A DNA stretch of 21,068 nucleotides from Thiobacillus sp. UBA6918. GTDB lineage: Bacteria > Pseudomonadota > Gammaproteobacteria > Burkholderiales > Thiobacillaceae. Both the position numbers and the translations under genes were made by a program. Positions 13,499-20,201 of this stretch are shown here, piece after piece (position 1 is the stretch's first letter; each line of letters begins with the position of its first letter). Below the pieces are notes generated by a model. The model searched no databases. It saw only the letters and a list, made by a program, of their open reading frames with translations, and had not been told where the DNA came from. The stretch is taken from the NCBI GenBank assembly GCA_002450925.1, contig DKAU01000078.1, positions 1-21,068 of the forward strand, in the 5' to 3' direction.

Positions 13499-14113
13499 AT
13501 GACACGATTGACTGTTTTTCTAGTTTCACTTCTTCTCGGTGTGGGCGGCTGCAACGCGCAGGAGCCCGGCCAGCAAACCGTTTCCACGCAACCCGCAGCA
13601 GGTCAGCCCGCCAACCCTCGGGTATTGATTGAAACCAGCAAGGGCAATTTCACCGTCGAACTGTTTGCCGGCAATGCGCCAATTAGCGTGCAGAATTTCG
13701 TTTCCTACGTGAATTCCGGGTTCTACGATGGTGTGATTTTCCACCGCGTGATCCCCGGCTTCATGGTTCAGGGCGGCGGCATGCTGCCTGACATGACGGA
13801 AAAACCACGTGGCAAACTGATCCAGAATGAGGCGGACAACGGCCTGAAGAACCTGCGCGGAACGCTTGCCATGGCACGCACCATGGACCCGCATTCCGCA
13901 TCCTCGCAGTTCTTCATAAACGTCAAGGACAATTATTTCCTCAACCATCGAGGCAAGAGCATGGAGGGCTGGGGTTACGCGGTATTTGGCCAGGTGGTTG
14001 ACGGCATGAACGTCGTCGATGCCATCGTCGCCGTGCCGCGCGGCAGTGTTGGCCCGCATGACGACGTGCCGCTGGAGCCGGTCGTTATCAACAAGGCGAG
14101 CTTGCTGAAGTAA
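13499..14113 (+). CDS. Lipoprotein cyclophilin-type peptidylprolyl isomerase
   Basis: A 204-residue PpiA/PpiB-type cyclophilin carrying a lipoprotein signal: MTRLTVFLVSLLLGVGGC, with lipidation expected at Cys18. A Gln/Pro/Ala linker and the cyclophilin barrel follow. Family motifs are FHRVIPGFMVQGG (with the catalytic Arg), LAMART, SSQFFIN and YAVFGQVVDGM. The enzyme would speed proline isomerisation of envelope proteins from the periplasmic face of a membrane. Most proteobacterial cyclophilins are soluble, so the anchor is a notable difference. The ribosome site is poor. The stop codon is 5 bases from that of the convergent yheS gene, so the 3' ends of both transcripts must overlap. Confidence 0.93.
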   Translation: MTRLTVFLVSLLLGVGGCNAQEPGQQTVSTQPAAGQPANPRVLIETSKGNFTVELFAGNAPISVQNFVSYVNSGFYDGVIFHRVIPGFMVQGGGMLPDMTEKPRGKLIQNEADNGLKNLRGTLAMARTMDPHSASSQFFINVKDNYFLNHRGKSMEGWGYAVFGQVVDGMNVVDAIVAVPRGSVGPHDDVPLEPVVINKASLLK

Positions 14114-14118
14114 CTGCG

Positions 14119-16038
14119 CTAGGCAGCGCTGCCGAGTTCTTCCAGTGCTGCCTGTTGCTCCAGCCATTCGCTTTCTACAGCATCGAGTTCCTGTGTCAGC
14201 TCAGCCTGTCGCATCAGAAGCTTCTTGAGCTCCTCCTTGTTGGCATCTGCATAGATCTCCGAATCGGAAAGGCGTGAATCCACCGGTGATTTGAGCGCAT
14301 TCAATTCATCCAGACGTTTTTCCAGCCGGGCAATCTGCTTTTCAATCGGCTTGCGTACAACGGACATTTTTTGACGTGCTTCGGCTTCCTGCCGGCGTTC
14401 TGCCTTTCGGTCCACGCGTTGAGTTTCTGGTGTCGCTTCGGTTTCCGGCTTTGCCAGCCTGGTCTTGAACAGCCAATCCCGGTAATCGTTGAGATCGCCG
14501 TCGAAAGACTTGAGTTCGCCATCGGCCACGATCATGAACTCGTCTGTTGCTGCACGCAGCAAATGCCGGTCATGCGATACCAGCACTAGCGTGCCTTCGA
14601 ACTGTGCCAGTGCCACCGTCAGCGCTTCTCGTGTTTCCAGGTCAAGGTGGTTGGTGGGTTCGTCAAGCAGCAGGAGGTTTGGTTTCTGCCAGACGATCAG
14701 CGCCAGGGCGAGACGGGCCTTCTCGCCACCGGAGAAAGGTGCAATCGGCGCTGTTGCCATATCACCCGAAAAATTGAAGCTGCCAAGGAAATTGCGCAGG
14801 TCCTGTTCGCGTTCATTTGGAGAAAGCTTGTTTAGATGCCACAAGGGCGACTGGTCATGGCGCAACATTTCCAGTTGGTGCTGCGCAAAGTAGCCGATGA
14901 CCAGACCCTTGCCATGCCGCACTTCTCCCGTTAGTGGCGGCAATTCTCCGACCAGGGTCTTGATCAGTGTGGATTTCCCCGCACCGTTGACGCCCAGAAG
15001 CCCGATGCGGCTGCCAGACTGCAAATTGATGTTGATGTTGGCAAGGATCGTTTTTTCGCCGTCATCAGTCCGGTAGCCGGCCCTTACTTCTTCCATCACC
15101 AACAACGGACTGGGCGCGCGCTCAGGCTCTCGGAATTCAAATGAAAAAGCGGCAGCAGCATGTACCGGAGCAAGCTCTTCCATTTTTTCCAGCATTTTCA
15201 TGCGCGACTGCGCCTGCCTTGCCTTGGTAGCCTTGGCCTTGAAACGGTCGATGAAAGATTGCAGATGTGCGCGCTCGCGCGTCTGTTTCTCAATGGCTGC
15301 CTGCGACAGCGCCAGGTTGGCAGCACGCTGCTTCTCGAAGGCGGAATAATTGCCGCCGTATCGCCTGAGTTTTTTGTCATCGATGTGGACGATGACATTG
15401 ACGATACCATCAAGGAAATCCCGGTCGTGCGAGATGACGATGAGCGTGCCGGGATAGCGCTTGAGCCAATCTTCCAGCCAGATGATGGCATCTAGATCGA
15501 GGTGGTTGGTGGGTTCATCCAATAGCAGCAAGTCGGATGGGCACATCAAAGCCTGGGCAAGGTTCAGGCGCATGCGCCAGCCACCGGAGAAACTTGCGAC
15601 GGGCTCCTGCATCTGGCCATGCGAGAAGCCAAGGCCATTGAGCAGAGTTTCGGCACGCGCATGTACTGTATATGCATCTGCATCCTGAAGCTGTGCATGC
15701 AGTTCGCCGATGCGATGGCCGTCATGGCGTGTTTCGGCCTCTTCGAGTTCGCGCTCCAGCCTCCTCAGCGTGGTGTCGCCGTCAATTGCGTAGTCAATTG
15801 CGGAACGTTCAAGCGCGGGCGTCTCCTGTGCCACATGCGCGATGCGCCAGGATGCCGGGAAACCAGCCTCGCCACCGTCCGGATGCAGTTCGCCGCGCAG
15901 CAACGCAAACAAGCTGGATTTTCCAGCGCCATTTGCTCCTATCAGGCCGGCTTTTTCGCCGGGATTGATGGCCAGGTCGGCAGATTCAAACAAGGGTTTG
16001 GTGCCGCGCGCAAGGGTAAGGGATTGAAATCGAATCAT
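14119..16038 (-). CDS. yheS: ABC-F ATPase YheS
   Basis: A 639-residue soluble protein with two ABC domains and no membrane part, as in ABC-F translation factors. Domain 1 has Walker A GANGAGKSS (about 34-42), signature FSGGW and LLLLDEPTNHLDLD; domain 2 has GVNGAGKST, FSGGEKARLALAL and LLLLDEPTNHLDLE. The linker between the domains (FIDRFKAKATKARQAQSR) is the P-site-tRNA interaction motif region. The C-terminal arm after about 535 is charged and coiled-coil. Sequence and length track E. coli YheS closely (637 residues), including GWRMRLNLAQAL. ABC-F proteins bind the ribosomal E site and rescue stalled ribosomes. It is the last gene of the accA-tilS-dctP run, after a 56-base gap. Confidence 0.95.
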   Translation of the reverse strand: MIRFQSLTLARGTKPLFESADLAINPGEKAGLIGANGAGKSSLFALLRGELHPDGGEAGFPASWRIAHVAQETPALERSAIDYAIDGDTTLRRLERELEEAETRHDGHRIGELHAQLQDADAYTVHARAETLLNGLGFSHGQMQEPVASFSGGWRMRLNLAQALMCPSDLLLLDEPTNHLDLDAIIWLEDWLKRYPGTLIVISHDRDFLDGIVNVIVHIDDKKLRRYGGNYSAFEKQRAANLALSQAAIEKQTRERAHLQSFIDRFKAKATKARQAQSRMKMLEKMEELAPVHAAAAFSFEFREPERAPSPLLVMEEVRAGYRTDDGEKTILANININLQSGSRIGLLGVNGAGKSTLIKTLVGELPPLTGEVRHGKGLVIGYFAQHQLEMLRHDQSPLWHLNKLSPNEREQDLRNFLGSFNFSGDMATAPIAPFSGGEKARLALALIVWQKPNLLLLDEPTNHLDLETREALTVALAQFEGTLVLVSHDRHLLRAATDEFMIVADGELKSFDGDLNDYRDWLFKTRLAKPETEATPETQRVDRKAERRQEAEARQKMSVVRKPIEKQIARLEKRLDELNALKSPVDSRLSDSEIYADANKEELKKLLMRQAELTQELDAVESEWLEQQAALEELGSAA

Positions 16039-16094
16039 GCTTAATTATCCCAGACCCCATTTCATCCACGAAGAATGAAAAGACGGGGAAATTC

Positions 16095-17192
16095 CTATTT
16101 CTTTGCTTTAGCCGAAGAGTTATTGTCTTTGTTCAATTTCTCTTCCTTTTCCACTTCAGCTGCAATCTTGTAGACAGCCTGGATTGTGCCCCTGCCCACC
16201 ACTTCGGCGAACTGGTCATGCACAGGCAACAGTGCCTGCTGCCAGATACGGCGACTTTCGTTCGGAAGAATATATATTTCCGTTTTGCCGGTAGCCCTCA
16301 ACTTTTCCAGCGCATTCTCATTTTCTTCCTGGGCTATCCGGCGTTCATACCTGGTTGCTTCCGCCATGGCTTTTTCAAGTTGGGCGCGAATGTCCGGCTT
16401 AAGTCCTTCCCAGAAAGTCTTGTTGACGATGACCGCATAGCCCAGATAGCCATGGTCGGACAAAGTCATGTGTTTTTGTACTTCGTAAATTTTCTGGCTT
16501 TGGAAATTGGACAGGGTGTTCTCGGTGCCATTAACCTCGCCATTCTTCAGGGCTGCATACACCTCTGAAAACGGCATCACCTGAGGTGAAGCACCAAGCA
16601 CACGCATCTGCGCATCAAGTGCCTTGGATGACTGGATGCGCATTTTCAGCCCCTTAAAGTCCTCTGCATTCCTCAGGGGCTTGTTGGCGCTCATCTGCTT
16701 GAAACCATTGTCCCAGTATGCAAGTCCCTTTATTCCCTTGCTTTCCAGTTTGGCGATAAGGTTTGCGCCTATTTTTCCATCCATGACCCTATAAAGGGTG
16801 GTTTTGTTGGGGAACATGTAGGGCATGTCGAAAATTTCGAAATCGCGTATGCCCAAGGGACCAAACTTGGACAGTGATGGAGCAAGCATCTGAACCGCGC
16901 CCAATTGCAAGGCAACCATTTCATCACGATCCTTGTAAAGCTGTCCGTTTGGGTACACCTCCACCCTTACCGACCCTTTTGTGTAGCTTTCAGCCAGTTC
17001 CTTGAATTTTTCGGCAGCCATTCCCTTGGGCGTAGAGGCTGCAAGCACATGACTGAACTTGATAACGACAGGGTCGGCTGCCAGAACGGTCTGCAAGAAA
17101 AATATGCCGAAAAGCACAAACAGGGATTGGGTAATTTTCGTGGAGTCTGTTTTTGTGTTGATTCTGAACCAAGGCAGGTGAAAGCTTCTCAT
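16095..17192 (-). CDS. dctP: TRAP-transporter solute-binding protein (DctP family)
   Basis: A 365-residue periplasmic binding protein. A long basic N-region precedes the signal peptide core (SLFVLFGIFFLQTVLAA), and mature DPVVIKFSHVLA is typical for the DctP family. NGFKQMSANKPL, DFKGLKMRIQSS (with the carboxylate-binding Arg), GASPQVMPFSEVYAALKNG and GTENTLSNF are family hallmarks of C4-dicarboxylate and related acid binding. The C-terminus is an unusual Lys/Ser-rich tail (KEEKLNKDNNSSAKAKK). The ATG overlaps the tilS stop as ATGA, so translation is coupled to tilS. No DctQ or DctM membrane gene is in the window; the partner transporter must lie elsewhere, or the protein has another role. 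The ATGA overlap favours this start over internal ones. Confidence 0.93.
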   Translation of the reverse strand: MRSFHLPWFRINTKTDSTKITQSLFVLFGIFFLQTVLAADPVVIKFSHVLAASTPKGMAAEKFKELAESYTKGSVRVEVYPNGQLYKDRDEMVALQLGAVQMLAPSLSKFGPLGIRDFEIFDMPYMFPNKTTLYRVMDGKIGANLIAKLESKGIKGLAYWDNGFKQMSANKPLRNAEDFKGLKMRIQSSKALDAQMRVLGASPQVMPFSEVYAALKNGEVNGTENTLSNFQSQKIYEVQKHMTLSDHGYLGYAVIVNKTFWEGLKPDIRAQLEKAMAEATRYERRIAQEENENALEKLRATGKTEIYILPNESRRIWQQALLPVHDQFAEVVGRGTIQAVYKIAAEVEKEEKLNKDNNSSAKAKK

Positions 17193-18154
17193 GACTCTAC
17201 CCTGGCCTTGTTTCTGACTCTAACCAGCATGCGACCATCCGGTAATGGCAGGCTGAGACGGCCGCGGGCTTCTACCAACTGGCGCAGCATCTCCCTGAGC
17301 GCAGCCGGTCTGGGCAGGACCGCACCCTGATCTCTAAGATAATGGGCCAGCAAGTTGCGTGCGCGAGTTTCCGGCAAGTTCATGAGTTCTTTACAGTCAA
17401 GCTCGTCCTTGGGATGCATCTGGCCATCCTGCCCAGCCATGCTTTCCAGCAAGGCAGACACCTCGGCCATGCGACGCGCCACACCAGACAGCCGCTCGCG
17501 GTAATCAGGGAAATGTTTTTCCAGCAAGGGCAGTATGTCTTGTCGAAGCGCATTTCTCGACAGCTTTGTATCAAGATTGCTGTCATCTTCAACCCAGACG
17601 AGCTGATGTTGACGAGCATAAGCAACAAGTTCGGACTTGGATACCCCGAGTAACGGCCGCAACAACAGCATGCCCTCGTGCATACGCGCTTCCGGCATGG
17701 CCGCAAGCGCACGCGGCTCACCCCCACGCAACAACTGGAACAGGACGGTTTCGGCCTGATCGTCCAGATGATGCGCCATGACCAGGGCATCAACGCCCGA
17801 TTTCGTCAATGCTGCATAACGCGCCTTGCGGGCAGCGGCTTCAAGACCTTCCGCAGATTTTCGTGGAACCTTGACCCGTACAATTTCACAGTCGACATGC
17901 AGGCGTGCGCACAGCGCAAGGGAAAATCTCGACCATTCGTCGGCCTTGGGGTTGATCCCGTGATGGACATGTACAGCAGAAAGCTCAATCGGGTAATGCG
18001 GTGCAAGCCTGGCCAGCAAGTGGAGCAGGACTACGGAATCAACGCCGCCAGAGAGGGCCACGCGCACGTGTGCACCGGGTTCGAGATGTCGGGACAGGCA
18101 AGATTCAACCTGCCTGGACAGATCAGGATTGCTTGTCTTCCTTGAAGCGGCCAT
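17189..18154 (-). CDS. tilS: tRNA(Ile)-lysidine synthetase, short form
   Basis: TilS adds lysine to C34 of the tRNA-Ile CAU anticodon so that it reads AUA; it is essential. The N-terminal PP-loop ATPase is clear (ALSGGVDSVVLL, residues 34-44), followed by VHVHHG, MAHHLDDQAETVLFQLLRGG and RPLLGVSKSELVAYA. At 321 residues it is about 100 shorter than the E. coli enzyme and appears to lack the C-terminal domain, resembling the compact Aquifex form. The frame ends cleanly and no remainder is seen downstream, since dctP overlaps the stop. Its start lies 32 bases inside accA, so it is translationally coupled to it. Confidence 0.93.
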   Translation of the reverse strand: MAASRKTSNPDLSRQVESCLSRHLEPGAHVRVALSGGVDSVVLLHLLARLAPHYPIELSAVHVHHGINPKADEWSRFSLALCARLHVDCEIVRVKVPRKSAEGLEAAARKARYAALTKSGVDALVMAHHLDDQAETVLFQLLRGGEPRALAAMPEARMHEGMLLLRPLLGVSKSELVAYARQHQLVWVEDDSNLDTKLSRNALRQDILPLLEKHFPDYRERLSGVARRMAEVSALLESMAGQDGQMHPKDELDCKELMNLPETRARNLLAHYLRDQGAVLPRPAALREMLRQLVEARGRLSLPLPDGRMLVRVRNKARVES

Positions 18155-19091
18155 AAGCCATCAGCCGCTGGTAACGCTTGTTCAGCAAGGCATCCAAGGG
18201 CTGGTTACGAAGTTCGGCCATGGTGTCGGCCAGCGCCTTGCGCATTCCGGTATACATGGCATCCCAGTTACGGTGGGCACCACCCAAAGGTTCGGGCACA
18301 ATTTTGTCGACCAGTTCCAGCGAAAAGAGACGTTCTGCCGTGATCCCAAGCGTTTCTGCAGCAACCGAAGCCTTGTCGGCACTTTTCCACAAAATGGAAG
18401 CGCAACCTTCGGGTGAGATCACCGAGTAGGTTGAATATTGCAGAATCAGGGTACGGTCCCCAACACCAATAGCCAATGCACCGCCGGAACCGCCTTCGCC
18501 GATCACAGTGCAGATAATCGGTGTTCTCAGTTCAGACATGACATACAGATTGCGTGCAATGGCTTCGCTCTGCCCTCGTTCCTCGGCACCGATACCCGGA
18601 TATGCACCCGGTGTATCAATGAAGGTGAGAATGGGGATCTGAAATTTTTCTGCCATGCGCATCAGGCGCAAGGCTTTGCGATAGCCTTCGGGCCGGGGCA
18701 TGCCGAAATTACGGTACTGGCGTTCCTTTACGTCACGTCCCTTCTGATGGCCGATGATCATGACAGGCTCACCATTGAACCGGGCAAGACCCCCAACAAT
18801 GGCAGGATCATCGGAAAAGCCCCGATCACCATGCAATTCCTGAAAATCAGTGAACAAGCCACTGATGTAATCCAGCGTGTAAGGACGCTGCGGATGACGA
18901 GCAACTTGTGAAATCTGCCACGCAGAGAGTTTGCCGTAGATGTCTTCGGTCAGTTTCTGGCTTTTCTTGGAAAGCCGTTTGATCTCTTCCGAGATGTCCA
19001 GCGCGGAGTCATCCTGCACGAAGCGCAGTTCTTCGATCTTGGACTCCAGCTCAGAAATCGGCTGCTCGAAATCGAGAAAAGTGGTTTTCAT
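18123..19091 (-). CDS. accA: Acetyl-CoA carboxylase carboxyltransferase alpha subunit
   Basis: AccA with AccD forms the carboxyltransferase that moves CO2 from biotin to acetyl-CoA, the first step of fatty acid synthesis. The 322-residue protein matches the family throughout: the N-terminal helical part (FLDFEQPISELESKIEELR), ARHPQRPYTLDYI, GDRGFSDDPAIVGG, FIDTPGAYPGIGAEERGQSE, GEGGSGGALAIGVGD and SVISPEGCASILWK. It is followed by tilS with a 32-base overlap, an order common in Betaproteobacteria. An extended -10 promoter lies just upstream, so accA-tilS-dctP-(yheS) form one transcript. Nothing is missing or odd in the protein. Confidence 0.97.
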   Translation of the reverse strand: MKTTFLDFEQPISELESKIEELRFVQDDSALDISEEIKRLSKKSQKLTEDIYGKLSAWQISQVARHPQRPYTLDYISGLFTDFQELHGDRGFSDDPAIVGGLARFNGEPVMIIGHQKGRDVKERQYRNFGMPRPEGYRKALRLMRMAEKFQIPILTFIDTPGAYPGIGAEERGQSEAIARNLYVMSELRTPIICTVIGEGGSGGALAIGVGDRTLILQYSTYSVISPEGCASILWKSADKASVAAETLGITAERLFSLELVDKIVPEPLGGAHRNWDAMYTGMRKALADTMAELRNQPLDALLNKRYQRLMAYGRFKEDKQS

Positions 19092-19119
19092 CTAGTTACG
19101 GCGTTTTTGTGAGGGGGGT

Positions 19120-19147
19120 ATTTTAGCAGGGTTGGTAAAAATGCAAG
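19120..19147 (-). promoter_or_regulatory. Promoter of the accA-tilS-dctP run
   Basis: On the minus strand CTTGCA/TTGCAT (19141-19147) is followed by the extended -10 TGCTAAAAT, with TAAAAT at 19120-19125 and a spacer of 15-16 bases. The start of transcription would be near 19113, about 22 bases before the accA ATG. It lies in the 81-base gap after slyD. Confidence 0.55.
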
Positions 19148-19172
19148 TTTCGGGCTGCCCCGCCACAACTGC

Positions 19173-19661
19173 TTAATGATGGTGGTGATGTCCATGCGGG
19201 CCATGCGCATGGCGGTGCTCGATTTCGTTCGGTTCAGCCTGGCGTATATCAGTCACCTGGCAGTGAAACACCAGCGCTTGCCCTGCCAGGGGGTGATTGC
19301 CGTCCACGACCACCTTGTCGTCGGAAATATCGGTCACAGTGAAGATATTCACCTCGCCCGAAGACTCGCCATGTCCCTCGAACTGCATGCCAACTTCGAG
19401 TTCGGGAGGAAAAACATTGCGCGCTTCAATCCTCACCAGTTGCTCGTCGTATTCGCCAAAGGCTTCGTCCGGCTGCATCTTGATATCGACGGCGTCGCCG
19501 ACATTCTTGCCTTCAAGCGCCTTTTCAACGGCCTCGAAGACGTTGCCGTAGCCACCATGCAGGTAGCTGTGCGGCTGCTCGCTTTGTTCCAGTATCTCGC
19601 CATCCGTATCGGAAAGTGTGTAGGTGATGGTGACGACGGTATTCTTTGCAACAACGGTCAT
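19173..19661 (-). CDS. slyD: FKBP-type peptidylprolyl isomerase SlyD
   Basis: A 162-residue SlyD: FKBP domain split by the IF chaperone domain. The N-terminal strand pair (VVTITYTLSDTDGEILEQS), LHGGYGNVFEAVEKALEGK, DAFGEYDE-like DEAFGEYDEQLV, VDGNHPLAGQALVF (FKBP half 2) and the His-rich tail RHAHGPHGHHHHH are all visible. The tail binds nickel and zinc in SlyD, which feeds metal to hydrogenase and helps fold proteins. The ATG overlaps the bcp stop codon as ATGA, and AAGGA lies 7 bases upstream inside the bcp end, so the two are coupled. The tail is shorter than in E. coli (no Cys residues), suggesting weaker metal storage. Confidence 0.95.
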   Translation of the reverse strand: MTVVAKNTVVTITYTLSDTDGEILEQSEQPHSYLHGGYGNVFEAVEKALEGKNVGDAVDIKMQPDEAFGEYDEQLVRIEARNVFPPELEVGMQFEGHGESSGEVNIFTVTDISDDKVVVDGNHPLAGQALVFHCQVTDIRQAEPNEIEHRHAHGPHGHHHHH

Positions 19662-20125
19662 TTCATTTCCTTGATAAGCTCGAGAATCTCTTCGGCGTGG
19701 CCCTTGCTCTGCACGCCATATAAAGCATGCCGAATGACACCCTTCTTGTCGATGACAAAGGTGGAGCGGACGATACCCATGCGCTTGACACCATCCTTCT
19801 CCTTTTCCTGCCAAACACCATAGGCCTGGCTGGCTTCGCCTTCCTTGTCCGCCAACAGTTGCACGCTGATACCGTGCTTGTCGCGGAAAACACCGTGGGA
19901 AATGCAGTCGTCACGAGAAACGCCCAGGACAACGGTATCCAGTTTGGCGAAATCGTTTTCCAGCTCGGAAAACTCGATGCCCTGCGTCGTGCAGCCCGGT
20001 GTGTCATCACGGACGTAAAAATAGAGCACGACATGCTTCTTGCCTTTGAACTGCTTGAGCTCGACAAAGCTCATGTCGGCATCTGGAAGCGCAAAGTCCG
20101 GCGCCTTGTCACCTTCTTTTAACAT
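19658..20125 (-). CDS. bcp: Bcp/PrxQ-type peroxiredoxin
   Basis: A 155-residue thiol peroxidase that reduces peroxides using thioredoxin. The peroxidatic Cys45 lies in DDTPGCTTQ, and Arg125-region VRSTFVID and the thioredoxin fold (HVVLYFYVRD) match the family. In E. coli Bcp the resolving cysteine is five residues after the peroxidatic one; here that position is Ile50. Cys74 (SRDDCISH) is the only other cysteine and may act as the resolving one, as in the PrxQ subgroup with a distant partner. It is the first gene of the bcp-slyD pair, with a good promoter upstream; the ribosome site is weak. Confidence 0.94.
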   Translation of the reverse strand: MLKEGDKAPDFALPDADMSFVELKQFKGKKHVVLYFYVRDDTPGCTTQGIEFSELENDFAKLDTVVLGVSRDDCISHGVFRDKHGISVQLLADKEGEASQAYGVWQEKEKDGVKRMGIVRSTFVIDKKGVIRHALYGVQSKGHAEEILELIKEMK

Positions 20126-20156
20126 GTTGAATACCCCGCATTTGATGTTTTCTGCG

Positions 20157-20184
20157 ATTCTAGACCCGTAATGAGTCCAAGCAA
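20157..20184 (-). promoter_or_regulatory. Promoter of bcp-slyD
   Basis: On the minus strand TTGCTT (20179-20184) and TAGAAT (20157-20162) are 16 bases apart. The predicted transcript starts near 20150, giving a leader of about 25 bases before the bcp ATG at 20125. The same 76-base gap must hold the roxA promoter, for which only a CATAAT (20190-20195) too near the start is seen. Confidence 0.55.
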
Positions 20185-20201
20185 ACTGGCATAATGAAAA
20201 A

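Noticed and set aside
13526..14167. Minus-strand frame of 213 codons
   Set aside because: Antisense to the cyclophilin gene and overlaps the true end of yheS; no recognisable domain.
16095..17192. A complete TRAP transporter operon
   Set aside because: Neither membrane subunit is present; the next genes are yheS and tilS.
17189..18154. TilS as a broken pseudogene because of its short length
   Set aside because: All catalytic motifs are intact, the stop is embedded in an ATGA overlap with dctP, and compact TilS proteins are known.
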